Source: JBEKTY01 sp049515555
GTDB lineage: Bacteria; Planctomycetota; Planctomycetia; Pirellulales; Thermoguttaceae
Length of the DNA: 64,000 nt
Direction: 5' to 3'
Assembly (NCBI GenBank): GCA_049515555.1
Contig: JBEKTY010000010.1
Coordinates: 17,098-81,097 of the forward strand
Under the pieces are notes generated by a model that was not told the origin of the DNA, did no database searches, and was given only the letters and a program-made list of their open reading frames with translations. Shown one piece after another: positions 19,853 through 28,755 of this stretch. The position numbers were made by a program, and so were the translations under genes. How positions within the stretch are numbered: the first letter of the stretch is position 1; each line of letters starts with the position of its first letter.

Positions 19853-21406
19853 GTGCGCACTCTCACGCACAGCAAGGGTCAATTTGGAGTCTCACGTGTC
19901 GGGCTTGTGCTGGTAAGCGGACTTTGTCTTGCCTTTGCCTCTTGCAAGTCGTCGCACGATCCGACTTGTTGCACCGAGCCGGAGCTCCCCAGTCGGACGG
20001 CGGTCCCGTTTGAGCCCGGCTGGCCCAAGGGCGATCGGCCCTTCGTGCAAGTTTCGTACCAGACGGTGGGCGCCGCCCTGCCCAAAGTGCAGGGTGCGGA
20101 GTACGTCAATGACGACGAGCTGTGCCTGAATTGCCACGGGTCCTACGCCAAGTCGTTCGCCGAGGGCAACGTGCATCGCACCGAGGGGTGTGAAGCATGC
20201 CACGGCCCGGCCAGCAAGCACCTGGAAGCCCGCGGCAAGGAGCCGGGACTGATCTTCAGCTTCAAGAGCGGGAACCCGGCCGTGCTGGCCGAGGCCTGCT
20301 TGCGGTGCCACGAGCAGAACGCCTGTGCCCAGGGCACGCGGTGGCGAACCTCGAAACATGCCCAATGCGGCGTGACCTGTGTCTCGTGCCACCGCGGCCA
20401 CTACAACGTGCCGCCCGGTACGCCGGCCACCACCGAGCCCCAGACGGCCATGCTGCCGGCACCGGGGGCTAGTGCGAAGTTGGTAAATTTCAGCGCGGCG
20501 CTGGACGACACGCTCAAGCGGCCGGCCAAGGCCGCCAGCCTGCCCTCGCTGCGGGGGACGTCGTGCCACATGGGCGCCGTCGCGCCCTATCTCTGCTATC
20601 GCTGCCATTGCGACAAGCAGCAGTACCAGCAGATTGCCGGGCCGCACCAGATCTGCGGTCCCAACGGGTTCAACTGCACCACGTGCCACGATCCGCACGG
20701 CCACATCCTGGAGGCCTCCCGCAGGGAGCTTTGCTTGCGATGTCACGCGCAGCATTCACCGCTCCTGGCCTGGCACTCCTCGATTCATGAGAACAACGGC
20801 GTGGCCTGCACCGACTGCCACAACCCGCACCCCGACAGCCGCGTGCAGCGTTTCGTGAACATCGAGCACACGACCGTCCAGCGCCCCAAACGGCTGACGA
20901 TGTCGGTCGAGGAGCCCTACGTGTGCTACAAGTGCCACGGGAAGATCTACGGCCTGAATGCCATGCCTTCGCACCATCCGATCAAGGAGGGCAAGATGGT
21001 GTGTTCCGATTGCCATGATCCGCATGGGCAGTACGAGCGCAATCTGAAGGCGGAACGGGTGAACCTGCTGTGCTACAAGTGCCATGCCGAGAAGCAAGGG
21101 CCGTTCGCCTTCCCGCATCCGCCGGTGGACGAGAACTGCACGATCTGCCACGAGCCGCACGGCACGGTGGCCAACAACCTGCTGCGGCAGCCGCCGACGT
21201 TCCTGTGCCTGCGGTGCCACGTCGGGCATCGCCGAACGGACACCGTCAAGAGTCCTCATTTCGGCATCGCGAATGCGGCGAACATCGACAAGCTGACGAA
21301 CATCCGGGCGCCGCTGTACACCAACTGCACGGAGTGCCACACGCAAATTCACGGCTCCGACGTTCCATCGCCCAACAGCCCGAACGCGGGGGCCTTGTTC
21401 CGCTAA
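19853..21406 (+). CDS. 14-heme MtrA/DmsE-like c-type cytochrome lipoprotein
   Basis: 517 residues from the GTG at 19853, with GGAGGT six bases upstream. A signal peptide ends in a lipobox-like LAFASC. Fourteen CXXCH heme sites follow between about residues 90 and 505 (first CLNCH, last CTECH), with spacing like the MtrA/DmsE decaheme family but four hemes longer. The end, CTECHTQIHGSDVPS, resembles the end of DmsE/MtrA proteins. MtrA-type cytochromes sit inside an outer-membrane beta-barrel and carry electrons across it. The next gene, 60 bp downstream, encodes that barrel. Role in extracellular electron transfer is inferred from the pair. No MtrC/OmcA-like outer cytochrome is present here. 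Confidence 0.85.
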   Translation: MRTLTHSKGQFGVSRVGLVLVSGLCLAFASCKSSHDPTCCTEPELPSRTAVPFEPGWPKGDRPFVQVSYQTVGAALPKVQGAEYVNDDELCLNCHGSYAKSFAEGNVHRTEGCEACHGPASKHLEARGKEPGLIFSFKSGNPAVLAEACLRCHEQNACAQGTRWRTSKHAQCGVTCVSCHRGHYNVPPGTPATTEPQTAMLPAPGASAKLVNFSAALDDTLKRPAKAASLPSLRGTSCHMGAVAPYLCYRCHCDKQQYQQIAGPHQICGPNGFNCTTCHDPHGHILEASRRELCLRCHAQHSPLLAWHSSIHENNGVACTDCHNPHPDSRVQRFVNIEHTTVQRPKRLTMSVEEPYVCYKCHGKIYGLNAMPSHHPIKEGKMVCSDCHDPHGQYERNLKAERVNLLCYKCHAEKQGPFAFPHPPVDENCTICHEPHGTVANNLLRQPPTFLCLRCHVGHRRTDTVKSPHFGIANAANIDKLTNIRAPLYTNCTECHTQIHGSDVPSPNSPNAGALFR

Positions 21407-21466
21407 TTACATGAAACTCCAGGCTTAAAGAACAACCACACCACGGGATTCCAGGGGGGCCTAGTC

Positions 21467-23728
21467 GTGAGGGTCAGCGTTTTCCGTGTTCTCGCGCCGG
21501 CCGTATTTCTACTGCCTGCCGCGGTGCTGCGCGCGGATGACCCCGCCATAACGCCTGCCGCGCCGGCAGAGACCGCCGCCTCGACCGCAGGGTCAGATCC
21601 CGCCGCGGAGGACGTGGATCCCGTGCGCGACTTCGTCGCCCGGGCCGGCGCCTGGGGCGTAAAGGCCACCGGATCGCCGTCCAAGGTGGGCGAATACCAG
21701 GGCTTGGGGTCGTCGCCCTTCGTGGACATCGACGGCCTGTTCAGCAACGGGACGAGGACCGTCGATCTCTCGGCCACCGCCAACGACAACGACACGGACA
21801 ATGCCCGCGTGCACGTCTACGGCGGCCCGCAGATCACGGCGGACGTCAATTACGATCGCTTTCCGCACCAGCTCGATACGAACTCGTATGCCGGCTTCAC
21901 GACCATCCCCAATGCCGTCAACAGCGCGCCCCACACCAGCGACAATTACTATTCCCGCGACGACTTGAGCGCCGGCACGGACTATGCCATTCGCGTGCAG
22001 GAATTCAAGGCGAACTTCAAGGGCTCGCTGACTGACGACCTGCGGTGGCGGGTGAACGTGTTCGGGATCGAGAAGGAAGGCGTTCGCGAGGCCGACGCCC
22101 TGGCGCACTGCTACGACGCCTCCACGTCGAATGCCACGTGTCCTGTCCCGCCTACCAACGAGACAAGTCCCCAGGTCGGCCCCAACTTCGCAACCAACAC
22201 GACGGGTGCTACCACGCAGTGCCACGTGGTGACCCAGGCCCAGCACATCGACTGGCGAACCACGGAAGTGACGCCTTCGCTGGAGTGGCACGTGGGCGCA
22301 CTGACGGTCGAGTACTCGCACACGATCCGGCTTTTCGAGCAGGCCGACCAACAGGTGTACAACGCGTACCGGGGAGGGGCGGGGCTGGGCTTCCCGACGA
22401 CGAATAATACTGCTACTAACGACTATTCCACGGCAGGCTACAACATCGTGCCCGACAGCCAGAGCCAGATCGACCGGCTCAAGGCGCACCTGCTCCTCGA
22501 GGAGGACACTGACGTCTACGCCGCCGGTTACATCGGGGACATGAAAGACGAGCTAACCGAGAGCAACCGGCATTTCGGCGGCGCCGACGCCCGAATTACG
22601 AACAATTCCGTCGGCGGCCTGACCTTGACCGGGTATGGCAAGTATTACACCGAAAACACCCAGATGCAGACGACGCCGCTCAACACCCTGTATTCCACAC
22701 CCGCGCAGATGGCCTACTACCAAGAGAACATGAGCAACTTGGCCTATGCTCCCATTCCGATCGACCGCGACCAGGACGCGGTGGGCGTGACGAGCCGCTG
22801 GCGTCCCTTTTACGATGAGAAAGGGACGGTGCCCGGCGGCCTGGCCTTCACGGCCGGCTACGAGTATTCCCAGCTCCGCCGGACCAACGCCGGGGACACG
22901 ATCCAAGCCATCGCCCCGGCTTTCTGGATCCAGCCCAACACGAACAAGAGCACGGCCACGGTGGGCGTGGAAGAGAAGTGGTCGCGGGCCTTCACCACCT
23001 ACGTCCGCTTCAAATACATCGATACGGAGTATCCCCTGTACGGCATCTCGCCGGACGTGTACAGCTCGCTCGACGACGCCCTCAATACCATGTTGCCGAC
23101 CCATGAGAACCGCGTGGAGATCGGCGGCACGTGGACCCCCAGCGAGCATTTCATGCTCAACGCCACGTTCTACGTGGAAAACGCCTTGAACAACGGGCCG
23201 TTCGTGAATTTCGATTCCACCAGCTATCCCTACGTGCTCAGCCTGTGGTACGCTCCCAGCACGAAATGGTCCTTTACGACCGGATACGCCAACTTCACCA
23301 ATTGGATCAGCCAGGACGTCACGCTGACGGCCGTCACCACCGCGCCGACCACGGGGATTCCGCCGAGCCCCAGCACCGCGCCGTGGAATTACATGGGCAA
23401 GTCACAGGTCTTCAACGTGGGGGCCAACTATGCCTGGACCCAGCGGCTGAAACTGTGCGGGGCCTTCGAGTACGTCCACGGCATCGACGCCATAACCGCC
23501 GTCGGTCAGCTCTCCACCGGCGTGTCGTTTCAGACCCCGGTGTCGCTGGGAAGCTATTCCCTGGTCTCGGAAAACACCTACCACGTCTCGGCCGGCGTGG
23601 ATTACGTGCTGGGGCCCCGCGTCACCACGTTCTTCCGCTACAACTATTACGATTTCGGAGACCTGGCGACGGCGCTGCAGAGCGGGACGGTAAACATGTT
23701 CCTCGTGGGCATGTCGGCCGTGTTCTAA
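21467..23728 (+). CDS. MtrB/PioB family decaheme-associated outer-membrane porin
   Basis: 753 residues from a GTG at 21467 with a GGGGGG-type site upstream. A signal peptide covers about residues 1-23 (ending VLRA). The rest is aromatic-rich alternating beta structure typical of large barrels, ending in GMSAVF with the terminal Phe expected of outer-membrane proteins. Segment order and motifs such as GYEYSQLRR, YIDTEYPLYG and VFNVGANYAW fit the MtrB/PioB family, whose roughly 28-strand barrel holds an MtrA-like cytochrome. It lies 60 bp after the 14-heme cytochrome and is surely co-transcribed. The last base of its stop codon is the first base of an inserted CCCTCTCC-type element. Confidence 0.88.
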   Translation: MRVSVFRVLAPAVFLLPAAVLRADDPAITPAAPAETAASTAGSDPAAEDVDPVRDFVARAGAWGVKATGSPSKVGEYQGLGSSPFVDIDGLFSNGTRTVDLSATANDNDTDNARVHVYGGPQITADVNYDRFPHQLDTNSYAGFTTIPNAVNSAPHTSDNYYSRDDLSAGTDYAIRVQEFKANFKGSLTDDLRWRVNVFGIEKEGVREADALAHCYDASTSNATCPVPPTNETSPQVGPNFATNTTGATTQCHVVTQAQHIDWRTTEVTPSLEWHVGALTVEYSHTIRLFEQADQQVYNAYRGGAGLGFPTTNNTATNDYSTAGYNIVPDSQSQIDRLKAHLLLEEDTDVYAAGYIGDMKDELTESNRHFGGADARITNNSVGGLTLTGYGKYYTENTQMQTTPLNTLYSTPAQMAYYQENMSNLAYAPIPIDRDQDAVGVTSRWRPFYDEKGTVPGGLAFTAGYEYSQLRRTNAGDTIQAIAPAFWIQPNTNKSTATVGVEEKWSRAFTTYVRFKYIDTEYPLYGISPDVYSSLDDALNTMLPTHENRVEIGGTWTPSEHFMLNATFYVENALNNGPFVNFDSTSYPYVLSLWYAPSTKWSFTTGYANFTNWISQDVTLTAVTTAPTTGIPPSPSTAPWNYMGKSQVFNVGANYAWTQRLKLCGAFEYVHGIDAITAVGQLSTGVSFQTPVSLGSYSLVSENTYHVSAGVDYVLGPRVTTFFRYNYYDFGDLATALQSGTVNMFLVGMSAVF

Positions 23729-23801
23729 CTGGACTCTTGCAAATTGCGGATTGGTCGGTCCCCTCTCCCTCCGGGAGAGGGCTAGGGTGAGGGGAAATTG
23801 G
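23728..23801. repeat. CCCTCTCC-type element, left arm, abutting the mtrB-like stop
   Basis: Starts ACTGGACTCTTGCAAATT, sharing the terminal sequence of the intact 63682 copy, and continues through one CCCTCTCCC/GGGAGAGGG hairpin. The right arm is absent. Beyond it, 23802-24255 shows no gene except a candidate promoter. Confidence 0.7.
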
Positions 23802-23963
23802 GAGCTTCCAGTATACCGAGCCAGCGGGCCGAACCCGGCGCCGTGGCCGCGCGCCAGTTGGGCGCCCGGGCCCCGGGTTAGCGATAAGCCTTGCCCAAAT
23901 GCGCGTGGCGCGCTGGCGTTCCCTCAGGTCCTGATCTTTCGGCCCATCTTTCGAGCCACCTTG

Positions 23964-23992
23964 TTGACAAACTTTCCAAAGTATGTTTTAAT
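23964..23992 (+). promoter_or_regulatory. Sigma-70-like promoter upstream of first PEP-CTERM gene
   Basis: TTGACA and TTTAAT are separated by 17 bp. They lie about 265 bp before the ATG of the PEP-CTERM gene, so the transcript would have a long leader, or there may be a short unrecognised gene between. No riboswitch fold is recognisable. Confidence 0.45.
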
Positions 23993-24255
23993 GAAGGCGA
24001 CCTCGTTGCACCACCGTGTTTGAACTCGTCTGGATGAGAGGGGGGCGGCTCCGCCCTCCTCGGCGAGGGAGAGCTTGGCAGAGTGGACGTCGCCGCTTCC
24101 TGACTGCCGCACCCGGTTTGGCCTCCTGCGGATCGCCGTCTTCGCTGGAGCCTCGCCTGTTCTGTGTGATCGTGGCCGGGTGTGTCTTTTTCGCGGGTCG
24201 TCAGGTATCAGGCTGAAAGGATGCCTGTCATGTTAACAGCAATGGAGCAGTTGCC

Positions 24256-25446
24256 ATGACAGCCTTCCACCCCCTCGTATTTCGCAGCGCCTTCGGGACC
24301 GCCCCACGCGCGCGGCGCCCACGGGCGTTGTTTTCCCTTTTCCTCTGCGTCGTCGCGATGGCGACAGCCGCGCACGGGGCCGTCCAGTACACCGTCACCG
24401 ACCTGGGCGTATCCGACGGCGACGCTGGACTATGGTCTCCCCAACCGGCCCCGGCCATCAATAACCTCGGGCAGGTGGTGGGATGGTACACCGGCACCGA
24501 CGGAAACCCGCACGCGGTGTTGATATCGGGGGGCGTCAGGACCGAACTGGGGAGCCTCGGTTCCAGCGGGAGCTACGCCAATCGTATCAACGACTCTGGG
24601 CAGGTGGTTGGGGGGAGTGGGCCGGATGCTGTGGTGTGGACCGCGCCCGGGGTGATGCAGGATATCGGCTCCCTGAAGGGGCCGGGCGGGGGGAGCAGCG
24701 CGCGGGATATCAACAATAACGGCGAGGTGGTTGGCGGGAGTAAAATCGCAGGGTCGACCGCGTATCACGCTTTCTCGTGGCAGGCGGGGGTTATGACGGA
24801 CCTGGGCGCGATCGGCGGCTGGAGCGGCGTGGCGACCGTTGCGACCGCGATCAACGATTACGGCCAGATTGTCGGGGAGGCGAAAAACGGAAACGGCGCC
24901 TCTGATCCGTTTCTATACAGTGGCGGCGCGATGTACGACCTCGGGACGCTCGGCGGCACGCTCGGCCAAGCCTGCGACATCAACAACAGCGGCCAGGTCG
25001 TTGGCTACTCCCAAAACAGCCAGGGGTACTACCGGGCGTTCCTTTCCGTTGGCGGCGGGCCGCTCCAAGACCTCGGCACGCTGGGCGGGAACCAAGCCCT
25101 GGCGAAGGCCATCAACTCCTCGGGCATCATCGTGGGCCTGGCCGAGACCGGCATCGTCATCCCGCCCCCCGTCGGGCCGGAGTACGTCCCTCAGGCCTTC
25201 ATCAGCGACGGCGTCGGGCCCATGCAGAACCTCAACAGCCTGATCGACACTGCCTCCGGCTGGACCATTACCGACGCCACCGACATTAACGACTTGGGCC
25301 AGATCGTGGGCTACGGCACAAATCTCAGCGGCCAAAGCGATTTCGTCCTCCTGACCCCCATCTCCAGTCCCGAGCCCTCGACGCTCGCCCTGCTCGCCGC
25401 CGCTTTGCTGGGGCTGGCCGCTTGGAGCCTCCGGCGGTCTCGCTGA
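24256..25446 (+). CDS. PEP-CTERM protein with HAF repeats (paralogue 1)
   Basis: 396 residues. A signal peptide (about residues 20-42, ending AHG) is followed by about seven HAF-type repeats of the pattern INxxGQVVG...HAxLxxxGxxxDLGxLGG. The C-terminus has the PEP-CTERM sorting signal: PEPS, a hydrophobic helix (LALLAAALLGLAAWSL) and RRSR. PEP-CTERM proteins are exported and processed by exosortase at the cell surface. HAF repeats probably form a beta-propeller. Function unknown. The last ~130 residues are nearly identical at DNA level to the paralogue at 25949, while the rest has diverged, which suggests gene conversion or recent partial duplication. Confidence 0.85.
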   Translation: MTAFHPLVFRSAFGTAPRARRPRALFSLFLCVVAMATAAHGAVQYTVTDLGVSDGDAGLWSPQPAPAINNLGQVVGWYTGTDGNPHAVLISGGVRTELGSLGSSGSYANRINDSGQVVGGSGPDAVVWTAPGVMQDIGSLKGPGGGSSARDINNNGEVVGGSKIAGSTAYHAFSWQAGVMTDLGAIGGWSGVATVATAINDYGQIVGEAKNGNGASDPFLYSGGAMYDLGTLGGTLGQACDINNSGQVVGYSQNSQGYYRAFLSVGGGPLQDLGTLGGNQALAKAINSSGIIVGLAETGIVIPPPVGPEYVPQAFISDGVGPMQNLNSLIDTASGWTITDATDINDLGQIVGYGTNLSGQSDFVLLTPISSPEPSTLALLAAALLGLAAWSLRRSR

Positions 25447-25486
25447 CGAGCAAAGGCATGAAAAGGGGCGTCCCGAAGACCCGAGA

Positions 25487-25682
25487 CCTAACCGGGATTA
25501 TTCACCGAGGCTCGTAGTGACCCGATTTATCGGGTCCGGAGAATGTGAACAGGTCAAGGACCGCATGAATGCGGTCACTACGAACGGAACAGGTCAAGGA
25601 CCGCATGAATGCGGTCACTACGAACGGTCGAGGACCGCATGAATGCGGTCACTACGAACGATTGGTGAATAATCCGGGCTAA
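25487..25682. mobile_element. MITE-like element with GGATTATTCACC terminal repeats, copy 2
   Basis: Same terminal inverted repeats as 10474-10595 (CCTAACCGGGATTATTCACC and its near-complement). The inner palindrome (GGACCGCATGAATGCGGTC followed by ACTACGAACG) is tandemly repeated three times instead of once. No coding capacity. It sits between the two PEP-CTERM genes. Confidence 0.8.
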
Positions 25683-25712
25683 ATCCTGGGATCCAAGGCC
25701 CCAAGGATGTGA

Positions 25713-25901
25713 TCGACCGCGGCCGGCAGATCGGGCACTACGGACCAGTCGGCCGCGCCCGGCTGGGCGAAGCAGTTCAACATCGCCGCGTTGAACGTCA
25801 ATATGGACGCCTCACCCAACTGGCAGGGTGCCCGGCAGCTAATCGCGTCTTATGTTGACGCCGTGGTCGCCGCCGGCGGCGGCGCCAGCGTTCTTAGGTG
25901 A
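25713..25901 (+). pseudogene. 3' gene remnant of unknown family
   Basis: An open stretch without a start codon encodes a protein-like tail: WAKQFNIAALNVNMDASPNW, then QGARQLIASYVDAVVAAGGG and ASVLR with a TGA stop. Composition and codon use look coding, but a stop immediately precedes the frame at 25710 and the MITE lies just before. It is probably the surviving 3' end of a gene cut by the rearrangement that duplicated the PEP-CTERM genes. I do not recognise the family. Confidence 0.45.
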
Positions 25902-25911
25902 CAGGCGATGT

Positions 25912-25917
25912 TATAAT
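25912..25917 (+). promoter_or_regulatory. Perfect -10 box upstream of second PEP-CTERM gene
   Basis: TATAAT lies 32 bp before the ATG of the second PEP-CTERM gene. The matching -35 region is poor (TTCTTA at 15-bp spacing). The aligned region of paralogue 1 lacks this box, so the two copies may be expressed differently. Confidence 0.4.
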
Positions 25918-25948
25918 AGAAGCGTTCAACAGTATTGGAGAAATTGCC

Positions 25949-27106
25949 ATGGCAGCCCTCCACCATCTGGTATTTCGCAGCGCTTTCGCGGCCGGCCCAC
26001 GCGCGCGGCGCCCCGCGGCGTTGCTTTCCCTTTTCCTCTGCACCGCCGCAATGGCGACAACCGCCCGTGGGGCCGTCCAGTACACCGTTACCGACCTGGG
26101 CGCGGCTGGCCCTGACGGGGTCTGGGGCGGGGGGGGCCCAGGCATCAATGACCTCGGACAGGTGGCCGGGTGGTACACGGGCAGCGACGGCAACCCGCAC
26201 GCGGTACTGATTTCGGGAGGCGTCAGGACCGACCTTGGGGCCCTCGGTTCAAACGGCAGTGCTGGGGGGCGCATCAACGACTCCGGGCAGATCGTCGGGG
26301 AGAGCGGGGCGGAGGCCGTGCTGTGGACGGCGCCGGGCGTTATGCAGGACCTCGGTTCGTTCAACGCCTACGACATCAACAACGCGGGCCAGGTCGCCGG
26401 CGCGTACAGAACCGGCTCTCGGCACGCCATACTGTGGACCCCCAGCACGATCACCGACCTGGGTACGCTCGCCAGCGGCGCGGGGTTCAGCGTCGCCACA
26501 GCGGTCAACGACTCGGGGCAAGCGGTCGGGGAGTCCCAGACGCTGCCCAGCGGCGCCCTCCACCCGTTCTTGTATAGCGGTGGCAAAATGACCGACCTCG
26601 GCGTTTTCGCCAGCAACGCACCCGGCGAGGCCCTCGACATAAACCACAGCGGCGATGTGGTCGGCTGGTGCCAGAACACCGACGGGTACTACCGGGCGTT
26701 CCTCTCCGTCGGCGGCGGACCCCTGCAAGACCTCGGCACGCTGGGCGGGAACCAGGCCCTGGCCAAGGCCATCAACTCCTCGGGCATCATCGTGGGCCTG
26801 GCCGAGACCGGCATCGTCATCCCGCCCCCCGCGGGACCGGAGTACGTCCCCGAGGGCTTCATCAGCGACAACGGCGGGCCCATGCAGAACCTCAACAGCC
26901 TGATCGACACTGCCTCCGGCTGGACCATTACCGACGCCACCGACATCAACGACTTGGGCCAGATAGTGGGCTACGGCACCAATCTCAGCGGCCAAAGCGA
27001 TTACGTCCTCCTGACCCCCATCTCCACCCCCGAGCCCTCGGCGCTCGCCCTGCTCGCCGCCGCTTTGCTGGGGCTGGCCGCTTGGAGCCTCCGGCGGCCA
27101 CGCTGA
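25949..27106 (+). CDS. PEP-CTERM protein with HAF repeats (paralogue 2)
   Basis: 385 residues from the ATG at 25949 (GGAGAA upstream). Layout is identical to the protein at 24256: signal peptide with the same RSAF...RARRP start, HAF-type repeats, and a C-terminal PEPS, hydrophobic helix and RRPR. The N-terminal 60 residues and the last ~130 residues are close copies of paralogue 1. The middle repeats differ in sequence and number. Exported surface protein of unknown function. The pair lies between the MtrAB-like operon and the multiheme operon, but nothing ties it to electron transport. Confidence 0.85.
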   Translation: MAALHHLVFRSAFAAGPRARRPAALLSLFLCTAAMATTARGAVQYTVTDLGAAGPDGVWGGGGPGINDLGQVAGWYTGSDGNPHAVLISGGVRTDLGALGSNGSAGGRINDSGQIVGESGAEAVLWTAPGVMQDLGSFNAYDINNAGQVAGAYRTGSRHAILWTPSTITDLGTLASGAGFSVATAVNDSGQAVGESQTLPSGALHPFLYSGGKMTDLGVFASNAPGEALDINHSGDVVGWCQNTDGYYRAFLSVGGGPLQDLGTLGGNQALAKAINSSGIIVGLAETGIVIPPPAGPEYVPEGFISDNGGPMQNLNSLIDTASGWTITDATDINDLGQIVGYGTNLSGQSDYVLLTPISTPEPSALALLAAALLGLAAWSLRRPR

Positions 27107-27205
27107 GGCGCGCGACACGCACGACGCAGAGGCACGCACGGCGCCGGCACTCTCCGCGCCACCACGTCTGCCCGTTGGGGCGCGTCATTCCGATGAGGGC
27201 CGCTT

Positions 27206-27284
27206 CCCCTCACCCCGGCCCTCTCCCGGAACGAGAGGGGGACAACTTGTGGCGCCCTCACCCCAACTTGCAGAACCCCAGTTC
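27206..27284. repeat. CCCTCTCC-type element, right arm, abutting a stop codon
   Basis: Contains CCCCTCACCCCGGCCCTCTC, the paired GAGAGGGGGAC block, and ends CAACTTGCAGAACCCCAGTTC, a diverged right terminal repeat. It lies directly against the stop codon of the 12-heme gene (27285-27287), between that gene and the convergent PEP-CTERM gene. Confidence 0.65.
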
Positions 27285-28718
27285 TTAGCGGCCCTTCATG
27301 GGCGGCGGCAGGGTCACCTGCGGCTCGGCAATCTTCAACTCCCGGCAGAGCGCGGAAAGCCGCTCCACCAGCGCCTGGTCGAGTTGCGTGGCGTAGTGCA
27401 TGTTGTGCACGTCGTTGGCCGTCCGCACGAAATCAAGGTCCTGCTGCACATCGGCAAGCTCGGCCGCGATCTTCGCCACCCGGGCTTCAAAGAGCTTCTG
27501 CGACTTTAGTGCCTCCCGAATCCGCAGCACCACCGATTCCAGCTCCGGCAGCGCCCTTTGCAGCTTGACGTGGTACGTCGTGAACTGCTTCACGGCCGCC
27601 GTGTCGTGACACATCAGGCACATCTCGGTCGTGCCGCGCCAGGTCACGGTCCCCGTCGGCGAAACCTGCTTGATGCGGTGGCACGTTCGGCATTCCAGGC
27701 GGACGGCCAGCATGCCGTTGGCCGGCGCGGTGACCAGCTTTCCGCCGGTTCCCTGGAGCATGCTCACCTGCTCGCGATGATGATCGGGGTGGCAGGACTG
27801 GCAATCGGCGGCGGCGTGTTCGATCTTGTGGCGGTCCAGCGCGTGCACGATTTGCAGATGGCATAGCAGGCAGTCGATCTTGTGCTCCGTGACGTGTTTG
27901 GCGTGCATAAAGACATGATCGGCGGCGCGCTCTAGGTCGCCCTCGCGATTGTGGCAGGAGAGGCAGCGTTCCCGCGGCACTTCACCGGTGCCGCGGATCA
28001 CGTCGCCGTGGCAGTTGGCGCAGTCCACGCCCTTCGCGTACGCCAGGTCGTGGGTGAAGGTCACTCCGCCGCCGAGGTCGAATTCCTCGTCCGGGATCTG
28101 GTGGCAGTGGGTGCAGGCCCCCAAGTCCTCGTTGAAGGGCTGTCCCTTGAAATGGCACAGGAAGCAGGTCGAGGTGGTCACCGTCATGTGCTGGCCCTGC
28201 ACGATCTGGCTGTGGCAGCTCGTGCAGCGGAGTTGCTTTCCCCGCCGCATCTGGCCCATGTGCGGCGTGTGATCGAAGGGCACGCCGTGGAAATCGACCC
28301 GGCCGGTAAGCAGGCGGGTTTCGTGACAGCCGCCGCGCAGACAGCTTGCATCGGCGATCTCGGCGGCGGGCCGGGGACCCGCGCTGGCGGTCACGTACTT
28401 GGCCAGTTGCACCAGCCCCAGCAGCTTGCCCCGCACTTTTCCGCCGAATCCGGGCGGGAAGTGGCACTCGATGCAGGAGACGTCTTTGTGGCTCGATTCC
28501 TGCCAGGACTTGTAATAGGGCTCCATGATGTGGCAACTGCGGCAGAATTGCGGGCGGGAAGTGTACCAGCCGGCCAGGCCCGCCAGCAGTAGCATCAGCA
28601 CAAACAGCGAGCCGAGGAGGATGCCGCCGTGGATCAGGAGCCAGCGGATGGCGGGCCAGATCGGATGCCCAGCCAGGGCCCGCGTCGCCGCCAGCCATTG
28701 CCGCCAGCCCTTGCTCAT
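27285..28718 (-). CDS. NapC/NirT-like membrane-anchored multiheme cytochrome (12 heme sites)
   Basis: 477 residues. One N-terminal membrane helix (about residues 30-52) is followed at once by CRSCHIMEPYYKSWQESSH and CIECHFPPG, the NapC/NirT quinol-dehydrogenase pattern. In all there are 11 CXXCH sites plus one unusual CLRGGCH (CX4CH) site at about residue 125. The last ~110 residues are a heme-free, charged, probably coiled helical tail. NapC-type proteins take electrons from membrane quinol and hand them to periplasmic partners. Last gene of a three-gene minus-strand operon, 37 bp after the 11-heme/b-type gene. The extra hemes beyond NapC and the helical tail suggest a longer wire with a docking extension. 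Confidence 0.8.
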   Translation of the reverse strand: MSKGWRQWLAATRALAGHPIWPAIRWLLIHGGILLGSLFVLMLLLAGLAGWYTSRPQFCRSCHIMEPYYKSWQESSHKDVSCIECHFPPGFGGKVRGKLLGLVQLAKYVTASAGPRPAAEIADASCLRGGCHETRLLTGRVDFHGVPFDHTPHMGQMRRGKQLRCTSCHSQIVQGQHMTVTTSTCFLCHFKGQPFNEDLGACTHCHQIPDEEFDLGGGVTFTHDLAYAKGVDCANCHGDVIRGTGEVPRERCLSCHNREGDLERAADHVFMHAKHVTEHKIDCLLCHLQIVHALDRHKIEHAAADCQSCHPDHHREQVSMLQGTGGKLVTAPANGMLAVRLECRTCHRIKQVSPTGTVTWRGTTEMCLMCHDTAAVKQFTTYHVKLQRALPELESVVLRIREALKSQKLFEARVAKIAAELADVQQDLDFVRTANDVHNMHYATQLDQALVERLSALCRELKIAEPQVTLPPPMKGR

Positions 28719-28755
28719 GCCCGTGCTCCGTGTCTGCCCGTGTGGCTGGGCAGGT

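Noticed and set aside
24016..24216. 66-residue ORF upstream of the first PEP-CTERM gene
   Set aside because: GTG start without a ribosome site and with no protein-like pattern; treated as leader DNA.
25549..25665. CRISPR-like array in the triple GGACCGCATGAATGCGGTC repeat
   Set aside because: Units are directly adjacent with no variable spacers, and they sit within a terminal-inverted-repeat element.
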